Positions 55,644 through 64,000 of a DNA stretch of 64,000 nucleotides are shown here, one piece after another. Position 1 is the stretch's first letter; the number at the start of each line of letters is the position of its first letter. Below the pieces are notes generated by a model. It ran no database searches and was not told the DNA's origin. It saw only the letters and a list, made by a program, of their open reading frames with translations. The translations under genes and the position numbers were made by a program. Origin of the DNA: Effrenium voratum (taxonomy: Eukaryota; Sar; Dinophyceae; Suessiales; Symbiodiniaceae); assembly GCA_963377175.1 (NCBI GenBank), contig CAUJNA010003503.1:218501-282500 (forward strand), given 5' to 3'.

Positions 55644-58600
55644 CTGGCACGGCCAAGAACACTTGTCGTATCCCACCACCCGCCTATGAGGATTGTTTGC
55701 ACTGGTTAGGAAAGCAGCCTGCAAGGTCATGCTTTTTACTGTGCACTCTGCACTCATTATGTGCAAAACCAGATATTGTGTTTCACTTTCCAATTGAGCA
55801 ATCCTGTTCGAGATCCACTGCAAACCAAGGGCTCTTAATTCCGAATAGCATGCAGCAAGCGACCAAGGGATGCACTATCAGTTGTATCTTTTTGCATTCA
55901 CGACCCCGTTTCTCGTGGGCAAAGGAAGAAGAGAAGGTTCAGGTGGCTTGCAGATCGGCGCAAATCCCGCCTCCTGGCCCCAGAATGCCAAGGGGGATTG
56001 CCATCCAGCGACGCCGGACATGACCTGCGAAAACAAACCATAGAATCCCCCGAGTAGGATCCTGACTGGTAAATTCAATGGCCAATCAAACCATATCAAC
56101 CTCTGAACAAAAAGAGAAATCAGTTCAACGCTTTTGGGTGCGTAGCTGCCTTTAGAGTCTGCCTGGCGAAAAATGGCGATGAACAGCAAGTCCGCGGGGC
56201 CGTCATTGTACCTGCAATGGCGATGTACCAACACGCCAATGCCTCTTGGGGTCCTTATTTTCCGGGTCCTTGTTCCTCAAACTCGATTGCATGTTGTTGA
56301 GAACCTCTGTTTGCGGCATTCAATGAAACTTCAAGCCTCTCAAAAGCTCGCCTGCCGAACCCAAAGTGGCTGGCGGCACGAGGTCATCGGTCCGCCCAGG
56401 GGGTCCGTGGCGGGGGAAGACCCTCGCTGTGCCGCCAGAAAGGCCTCCGAAGTGCACACGCTTACGAGGACCTGCGCTGGTTCGTTTCAAAGGAAACCCA
56501 GTAGTTTTGACACATCCCCGCGCATCTTTATGGCGGATTGCCATCCATTCGCGACTTACAGGGATCAACAGCTTCTTACAAACGCCCCCAGCCAATAAGG
56601 GGGTTTGAGGGTACCTTCTTTTCAGGTAAACCCACTCCGTATTTTTGTGTCCAACCTTAAAAAAGACACACCCATAACTTCAAAGGGACACAGCAAAGAG
56701 ATGAAAGAAGTATGGCCTCCAGGCTTTTGTAGCGACCTGCAACGAGCGTCTGCCATCCTACCGGAACTCGGTGCAACGCTGGCTTAGAAGTGAGTACTGG
56801 TTCAACCAGTTTCTGTGTGGACACCACCTCTGTAGCGTGGTTTTCAAAGACAAGCCAAGGTAAAGTGAACATTCGGGGAAAGCTTTGTTGACCCACATCC
56901 TCACTGCACTCAAGTTGAAGTTCTGCGCGCCTTCCTTGGCACGCAAAGTGGTCGCCTGCAGATTGTAAACTTCGAGGCAAGACAGGCGTGGCGATGGCAA
57001 GAGCAAGTCGGCGGATTGCTTCAATAAGGAGATTTCGAAATGGTGACCTTGTGGGGGATTCTGTCCAAGGCAGCAAAAAGGACGGCAGGATCACAAAAGG
57101 GGGCCGTTTGTCTGGCTTCGCAAACAAACCTCAAGGAGTTCTGACACGCCGCGTCAAGCGGAAAGTGAGTCCCCACCTTGCGTCTGTGCGCTCGCTGCGC
57201 AGCACACACCGCCATGCAGGTAGCTGAAATGCAAACTGCACGCGCCTGGGCCAGCAAGCCACGTACACCACTGGAGACGTACGACTTGCAGAATGAAACA
57301 TATTACCATGACAATTCTCGTCTCCGATGCCACGTTCGGACATTAGGTCGGACGCAACATACTGACAATCAGCACACTGAAAGGCTAAGATCAAGTCCGT
57401 TCTTCCCCCGGCCCTTGGCCAAGAACGCGCTTCAGGTCCAAGCGCAACGCCTGCTGCGCTGTTGCAATCCGGTGGCTTGCTTGGAAGCAAGTCTGCGGGC
57501 CCAAGTGGAAGCATGTCAATGTCTGTGCTCAGACACATTGTTGTGATTTAACCTTCCAACCCTATAAATATGACATTATGGCACACTAAGCGATGCGCCC
57601 TTGGAGACACATGACTCAAACAATCAGGCTCTGCTTGTGCTGGACTCGCAGTTACACATCTTTAACCCTCCTACGGCATTGTAGTAGCCACTGCCCGTCC
57701 GCTTTCTTACCTGGCTGAAGGCCCTGCCTTGGTACGGGAGTGCCCCCCGAGTGAGCGCTAGGGGAAGCGGGGCTAAGGCCGACATGGCTCAACGATCTCA
57801 GTGACTGAACCGGTCACTCATCAAGAGTTTGCGTTTTTGTCTTAAAGCCTTGTGCGGCGAAGGGAGGGGAACTATTGGAATGTTGCAAAGCGTACATGTG
57901 TTGCCCTGTGGCAAAGTCTTGCTGAGGCAGGTCTGCCACTGACGTGAGCATGCGGACACTCCCTTTTTAATGCAATGTCTGGCCCAGTTCTTGACTTGAT
58001 ATTTGGCGAGGACGCTTTGATCAAGCTCCGCGCAAGCCGTTTGGGTCAACCAGAAAATCCAGGGCGTAAGTAGCTACTCCGGGCCCCAGCCACTTCGTTT
58101 CTTGAGCTGGCGTCAAGTGGCGAAAGTGGCGAATTCACATCTGAACAAGCTGCAAGAATGCATGCCCGGAATTTCATGGCAGTGGACCCCCTCAGGATCT
58201 TGTTGGAATCATATTGGTTCATAACCTTGGCATGCTTTTATCCGCCATTCATGTTCGATGTATCGTGCCACCATTCAGCAACACTGGTGTTCATGCCACA
58301 CGCAAAACGGCAACGCCCTCTTTTTGAAAGCTCTGGGGGGGACGAGAAAGTCGCCGTCGGTCGGCGCGTCCGAAAAGTGTGCCGGCATTTGTTCCACCTG
58401 CCAAGCTCCCTTGAAAAGTTCGCAAATCAAACCATACCAGCATAGACCCCAAATGGCAGAATTACATCGAGATCCGACTTGCTCCTCCGGCTTCTCACAA
58501 ACCAAACCGCCGCGCCCGCAACATGGCCACAACAGCACTCTGTTCAAGCAGCACCCTGTGCAAGTTTGCTCTCAGTCAGAACCCCTATGGTTTTCACCCA

Positions 58601-58745
58601 TCTGGAGAAGCTCAACCTGAAGGTTGACTCGCCAACCAACACATGGCATCGAACCCCTAGATGACTCTGCAGAGTTTCCCCGTCTGACAAGCATCTGTGG
58701 AACCAGCCTGAAGACCTCACAGAAGTGATCCACTCAGCTCGTGGG
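55644..58745. other. No secure gene; likely minus-strand exons and introns
   Basis: A minus frame at 56000-56230 has a hydrophobic segment (VRILLGGFYGLFSQVMSGVA) that could be a membrane helix. Elsewhere frames on both strands compete and none is identified. Confidence 0.35.
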
Positions 58746-58935
58746 TCAATCTGGCTGGCCTTCGGGCATGGAGATAAGCATTTGACAAAGTGGCCATTTG
58801 CCTGCAGACTGTGGGTCCCCAAAGTCCCTGCGAAGAGGGTACCGGGTAGCTTCTTTGTGTTTCACTTTCACGTACAAATAGCTTTCTTGCGGCAAGGGCT
58901 GACGCTGCAGCAAGACAACATTTGTTTCTGCTGCC
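58746..58935 (-). CDS. Candidate exon, unknown protein
   Basis: Minus-strand frame ETNVVLLQRQPLPQESYLYV then KVKHKEATRYPLRRDFGDPQ, open to a stop at 58746. Protein-like; splice ends not fixed. Confidence 0.35.
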
Positions 58936-59230
58936 CACAGCAGACAAATGTCAAAACGAGATGCTAACTTCTTGATGGTTGACCCAACCTTGGCCAGTTG
59001 GTGACAAACGATGCGAGATCGCTGAACACATAACTTTGTCAACGCAATCAGACCCCTGCTATTCTCACATTGTACCATGAGCTTCACTCCAACACGTCTT
59101 GAATGCTGTGATGCGGGGCGTGTTTGAAAGAGCACCATTGACTGAGTCGGAACGTATGGGCACTCCCCTCCTACAACAATGTATTTAACTAGCACAAACA
59201 GCAACAGATTCCCAAAGAACCCCATGGCCT

Positions 59231-59372
59231 CTAGTCCTCGTGCTCCTCGAAGGGGTCCCGGAGCTCCGCGGAGGCTGGCGGATTGCAAAATTCCGGTCTT
59301 CCAAAGGACGGGTTTGGATGGTGCGGTGATGCTGCTTGGGCATTTTGGGGCATCTTGGATGGGCCGGCTTCG
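59231..59372 (-). CDS. Candidate C-terminal exon, unknown protein
   Basis: Minus-strand frame SEAGPSKMPQNAQAASPHHP then FGRPEFCNPPASAELRDPFE and stop at 59231. The upstream (CTA)n at 59406 would either encode poly-Ser or lie in an intron ending GAGTAG; I favour the intron. Confidence 0.35.
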
Positions 59373-59405
59373 CTGGGTCGTCTACTCGGGGCGGCGCAGC
59401 TCAAG

Positions 59406-59453
<48 letters not shown>
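59406..59453. repeat. (CTA)n trinucleotide microsatellite
   Basis: About 16 copies of CTA. On the minus strand it reads poly-Ser (AGT), in plus frames poly-Tyr or poly-Leu. Confidence 0.95.
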
Positions 59454-60344
59454 TCTTGGACCAACCTCAGCCATGATGATTGAAGATACTTTGGATGCTG
59501 GAACTCCACAGCCACATGCGCGGACACGGAAGGGTAACACTTGAGTCGGATATACCAACGCGATACCTTGGAATGGCCTTCAAGGGTAGACTTGCTAATG
59601 CACATCTTGGGGATTTGCGACCAGTTGGTCAACACCTGTCATGTTCAAACCATGTCGCTTTGAACTCAGGAGACCCTGAATATAAGTTCAAATGCAAATC
59701 AGATTAACTTGAATTCCTTTTGCAGATGCAAAACGAACCGTTTTGAGTTTGTTGGTCAGGAAAGTGGTTTTTGGAGCCTAAATGACCACTCTCGATACAT
59801 TCGGCAACCCGCTCGTCTCCCTTGCGCGGTTGCCCCAAGAGGTTCTGGTCCTCAACCCTCATGCCACTCCATCTCTGAGGGCCCAAAAGGCCCAAAAAGC
59901 AACTCTTGACTGCAGTGTCATCGTGAAAATCCGTGTTTTGCCCAGTTACCCCACGCTGGCTCCATGGAGTGCTAGTATCGCGCCTGGTCCGAAGGCCGTC
60001 CAGGTGGAGTAGCCCACGATTCCAACCTGACGTTTGAATCGCTTGCCCGGAGCCAAGGTTTCCAACTTGAAGAGAGGATCCAGCAAAGGGCAGGGCTGGC
60101 AGAAGGCGGTAAGTCCAACTTTGAGTTGGTTGTGTCGCACCGAAACCAAGTTATGGTTTCGTCTTCTTACGAAACTTACCCAAACCGCAAACTCTGGCGA
60201 CCTGATACGCAACCCGGTTCCACCAAAGATTAGCTTCGACCTTGAACAGCTGGATATCTCACAACGCACCACCTGTGTGTTCCACTCCTTAGCAAAAGGT
60301 CCGCACACACGAAAGGCAGCTGCTTCTCCCATGTGTCACAAAGG

Positions 60345-60707
60345 TCATACTCTCAGGCAACACTCCGACGAGACCGTGCTGCACGTCCCAGCAGCGAGGC
60401 TGCCGAGGCTCAGCACCCCGCGAAAACGGAGACCGTGAAGGCCACCGCGGGAATCGACTGGCCGCTTCGCCGCTTGCGCATTCAGCGGCTTGGATGTTTC
60501 GACCGACAAAAAGGGGCCCAGAGAAGGGATGGCATCGTCCTTTGAAAGGTCCAGGTCCAACCATCCCATCCTTTGAACAAGCCTCCTTGGTCGCAAATGG
60601 GCCAATTCTGATGGGGCGATTGGGCAATTGGCCTCAGCATCATCAGCCAGGACGATGGAGGACGCATCTGTCATCGCCTTGGATGTGACATCACTCTTGC
60701 CAGACAT
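60345..60707 (-). CDS. Candidate first or internal exon, unknown protein
   Basis: Minus-strand frame from an ATG: MSGKSDVTSKAMTDASSIVL, then DDAEANCPIAPSELAHLRPR, then MGWLDLDLSKDDAIPSLGPF, open for 120 codons. A stop directly precedes the ATG and a CATAG lies a few bases upstream, so this could be a first exon with a trans-splice acceptor. Family unknown. Confidence 0.4.
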   Translation of the reverse strand: MSGKSDVTSKAMTDASSIVLADDAEANCPIAPSELAHLRPRRLVQRMGWLDLDLSKDDAIPSLGPFLSVETSKPLNAQAAKRPVDSRGGLHGLRFRGVLSLGSLAAGTCSTVSSECCLRV

Positions 60708-61209
60708 TTAAACACTATGTTACAAGTTATCAACCTCAATTGGTTTCTTATTGCATCCAACACTCCCCCTCAAATGATCACAGCAAATTGGCGGCCTCAT
60801 GCCCTATGTGTGCCTCGCGACGAAAGGAACGCCTCTCAAGACTGCCGCGATTGGAACCATGACTGGGTTGAGAAAAGCAACTCTCAAGCGACCCGCTATA
60901 AGGCCGTGACTGACAAAAGGTCACCGTGCCTCAAAGTCGCGACGCACGCAAGCACGCATGTTTCTTGAGTCCTTGTCGTGCTTCTTGGCAACTTGGGCTA
61001 ACTCCCGAAGCCATGTTTCTGAAGCGAATGAACGCAAACAAACCAGTCAGAAGATAGTTTGAGATAAGGTAGAATCCATTGCCCTATCCTTGGAAAATCC
61101 AACAGCAGGTCTTGAGGGCTGTACTCGAGTGGCAGCGCAGAGCTTTGCGTCCTGGATTGTTGCAGCCTCAGGGCACAGGCTTCTATTCTCAAGTTAAAGT
61201 TCCTTTGGC
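60708..61209. other. No gene recognised
   Basis: Short frames only; would be intergenic if 60707 is a gene start and 61210 the end of the next minus gene. Confidence 0.35.
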
Positions 61210-61404
61210 CTAGTTGTCCCAGTCTTGTGCTTTGCGCTGGAGTTTCAGCTTGCAGGCTCTTGTGCGCTCTGCTCCTTCACGTGGCTTGCGCGCCAGCTGC
61301 TCAACCAACCCCCGTTTCAGGAGATGGAAGATGCATGTGGAAGTTCTAGCACGAAAGTTGTGGATGCTGCTGCTGACGCGCCACGGTGTTTCTTCCAGCA
61401 AACG
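61210..61404 (-). CDS. C-terminal exon, unknown basic protein
   Basis: Minus-strand acceptor GACTTATTTCAG, then RLLEETPWRVSSSIHNFRAR, LLKRGLVEQLARKPREGAER and KLKLQRKAQDWDN to a TAG at 61210-61212. A good acceptor, no internal stop for 64 codons and a terminal stop make this the clearest gene end in the right part. Very basic; could bind RNA or ribosomes, but no family is recognised. Confidence 0.6.
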   Translation of the reverse strand, partial: RLLEETPWRVSSSIHNFRARTSTCIFHLLKRGLVEQLARKPREGAERTRACKLKLQRKAQDWDN

Positions 61405-61799
61405 CTGAAATAAGTCATCAAACAGCAAAAACACGCCTTGCAAGGACGCGCCCAAGAGTTCACCAATTCAGCGCTCAGCAAAAGATAGAGGGGGAAAATG
61501 CTGCGTCAAACCACATGGGTAAGGCAAATGCTTATTGTGCAAGGAGCTTTTCTATCACTGAGCTCCACAGCCTGGTTGGAGTGCCGATCATGGCTTGATT
61601 GCTTGCTTGCTTGCTTGGTGGCTTACTCGGTTGCATCTTTGCTCGGTTGCTGACCGACAATCAATGAGGATGGCCTGCTGAACAGGAACTAGCTATATTG
61701 GATAGTCTGGAAGCGCCCAGCATTGTCAGAGGGCGGCACTGGGCAGCCCTCACATGTTTCATAGGATGATTGCAGTGATTGCTATAGCTGCTATGCACC

Positions 61800-61980
61800 C
61801 AGGGCAAACACGTACAAGTATTGTGGCTCCAGTGCCAAGTGGCGGTTGGACCTTAAGGGACGACCAAGGCCGAAGCCCTTGAGCAAGTCTGGTAGCCCCC
61901 GTGAATGCTGTAGCCTCCTGGCCGCTGAAGCAAGGGCAACGCGAAGGCGAATACATCTGAGCATCATGTCCCCATTCTCC
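61800..61980 (-). CDS. Candidate exon of the same minus gene
   Basis: Minus-strand frame MMLRCIRLRVALASAARRLQ then HSRGLPDLLKGFGLGRPLRS. Arg/Leu-rich. A second minus frame is also open here, so the choice is uncertain. Confidence 0.3.
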
Positions 61981-62919
61981 GTAGCCAAAGAAGTCGACGC
62001 GATCATGTGCCCGATTCTATTATGTTTTGAGAAAGTTGTCATTGGACATTTCAGGGTGGGCATGAAGGTGAGGTGGAAACCTCTTGCCTTCAACTTTTAT
62101 CGACTCGCCGACGCAGCGTCAACGCGTCGGCATGGACATGTCGGCATGGTGCCGATGCTGCCAATTGCTGCCACCCTGCAGCCCTTCCTCGAAAATCATC
62201 ATGACGCAGCACCTAAGCCAAAGCCAATCTCCATCTGGCAGGGCTCAGCGGGAATGGGAGCAGCATCAAGTTGCACCAGACGTTAAGCTCAATAGCGTCA
62301 ATCCATTTTCCCCCTAGCCTCGCTGAGAATTCGACAAGGCAATGCCCAGGCAAAGGCAAGGCAACAACCTGGCGGCGTTCGACAGGAAAAAAAGCTTGGT
62401 GCTGTAGGTCGCACCGAGTAGCCTTCTACACCAGTAGAATGTGCTGGTAGGAAACGATATGTGAAGCAGCTGAAATTACGGAGGTTCTAGTCTTGCTTCC
62501 ATATACCCAAAAAACATTTTGGGAACTCCATCTTGAAGCAATCATATTTGTCTTGCGCAATGTGAGTTGCCCCTCGAACCGTGCGGATCCAGGTGTGAGG
62601 GACTTTCCGACTTCCGGCCTGGCCATGGTGAAGGAGGCGCGTGAGGCGAGCAAATGATCACTGCGAGCCATCCACAAGGTCCAAATAATTTGGCAAGAAC
62701 CCTGAAAGAAAGTTGAAACACTCAAGGGGCCTTTGAGTTGAGTATCAAACAGTGGAAGGGCACCCCCTGGACCCATCTAGTTGCAGCCCCCATCAGCACC
62801 CATTCTGGGAGCTGAAGAATGGGCACATGTGCAAACCCAGGTTTTCAGGGCATGCTGACAGCTCTTCGATCTCAGAAAGGATCCGTCTTACAAATTGTCG
62901 CGATGGAAGTCCCAAGCCA

Positions 62920-63017
62920 TGTCACAATGTGCAGAATACGCTGATTGCATTCAACGAACAGCATTCGTTGCGTTGTTGCCGAAGCTTCGGATGGTGCCTC
63001 GTGTAGTAAAACCTCAT
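62920..63017 (-). CDS. Candidate exon, unknown protein
   Basis: Minus-strand GAGCACAG acceptor, then DEVLLHEAPSEASATTQRML and FVECNQRILHI. Donor not fixed, so the left boundary is approximate. Confidence 0.4.
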
Positions 63018-63829
63018 CTGTGCTCGTCTCACTCATGAAAACCTTCATAAAAACCCTTGTTGGACACATTCGCAATTGTCGCGTGATAGCCGAAACCTAT
63101 GAACCTGTTAGTGAGAATCCTGGACCCCAAGCCTCCGAGACCTGAAATGGCTTTCTTTGCATTGGCACTACGCGCCTAAAGTACGGCCCAGCTGACGTGC
63201 AGCTTGCAGCCATGCAGGCCGATCAATTCGGCGCTGGCTGCAAGCAGCTCGGACCAATGCGAGAGCAAGCTGCGCTTCAGTGCTATGCAACAAGGACCAA
63301 GGAGAACTTGCTTTGTTGGCTTAACTTGACTGCTTGACATGGCTGGACAGGACCTGACTTGCTTGGCGTCCAGCCCTTGATCTGCTCAGCTGATTGGTCG
63401 TAAGCAGCGCCTCCATTTCAGAATTGGGACCATGTTCCTCAGGAAAGGAGAAAAGGAGTGTGGAGTCATCAACAGATCGCAATTGTTCCCTTTTCTGAGG
63501 GACAGAATGGTGCAAGCTGGCCTCGAATGGGTATGACTATCTATATGCTCATGGGCTAGACATACCCACAAGGCCGCGCCCCACCAAATTACCAGCACTT
63601 TATGCCGTGTTGCCCGGCAACTTCAGCTTGCTGGCAAAACGGCCATATGGGTGAAACATCTATGCCCCTCGACGGCAGGCATCTATGGCACTGTCATGAA
63701 GACGGGCTACTTCCCCATGGACTTCACCTGGTCGTCTCGCTCACTCCCTTGCTCCCTCACTCCCTTCCCCTCGCTGCCCCTCCCTCTCTGCCCCTCCCTC
63801 CCTCGCTCCAGAGGCATTGGCTTTCCCTC

Positions 63830-63973
63830 GCGCGAAATGGAAGACCGGGAAACAGCGCCGAGCTTGGGCACAACTTGAAAAAGGGATCCGGGGACAAACA
63901 CATCTCGCGGCTTTGTTCCCATTTTGGCCTTGTCTGCCAGCGACACCCTCCCCATGCTCGTGGCCCAGCCATT
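63830..63973 (-). CDS. Candidate exon, unknown protein
   Basis: Minus-strand AAGGCAG acceptor, then NGWATSMGRVSLADKAKMGT then KPRDVFVPGSLFQ. A GTTGTG donor at about 63881 or read-through to about 63830 are both possible. Confidence 0.45.
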
Positions 63974-64000
63974 CTGCCTTGGCAATGGGCCATCTGCGAG

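Noticed and set aside
63933..63947. CCCATTTTGGCCTTG as another spliced-leader relic
   Set aside because: Only nine contiguous bases match and no intronless gene follows, so chance is likely.

Overview
The window is eukaryotic nuclear DNA, most probably from a dinoflagellate. Three things point there. A 17-base match to the dinoflagellate spliced leader (CCGTAGCCATTTTGGCT) lies at 27461-27477, and a second, decayed leader sits directly upstream of an intronless, broken gene at 727-2110. Coding exons are short and split by introns that mostly start with GC or GA rather than GT. Inverted-repeat elements of the introner/MITE type sit between exons. I saw no bacterial gene order, rRNA, tRNA or CRISPR array, and no gene here can be read as one long ORF.

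Layout. 0.7-2.1 kb: processed pseudogene of an arginine mono-ADP-ribosyltransferase fused to a receiver-like domain. 2.3-2.7 kb: array of GCTAGC palindromes. 3.4-10.5 kb: scattered plus-strand exons of unidentified genes. 12.75-15.1 kb: plus-strand SET-domain (Rubisco-LSMT/SETD-like) methyltransferase whose introns hold a (CCAT)n tract and two inverted-repeat elements. 19.75-24.27 kb: plus-strand RNA-binding-type gene. Its joined exons give a Pro/Met-rich N-terminus, two copies of a helical module, RS/RG tracts and a zinc knuckle.

24.3-32.8 kb is a gene-free block of poly-T, CT/GT microsatellites, palindromes and very AT-rich DNA. Its plus strand is T/G-rich on the left and A/C-rich on the right. 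Repeat copies inside it differ mainly by transitions. 32.9-34.3 kb holds plus-strand gene relics.

From 35.7 kb to the right end the best exon candidates are nearly all on the minus strand: an EF-hand exon, a membrane protein that may be copper-transporter-like, a basic coiled coil and many unidentified exons. The window therefore looks like two convergent unidirectional gene blocks meeting at the AT-rich block, as described for dinoflagellate chromosomes.

Exon boundaries are inferred by eye from reading frame, AG acceptors and GT/GC/GA donors. No alignment or transcript data were available. Exons without a named family are coding candidates, and the gene to which each belongs is uncertain.
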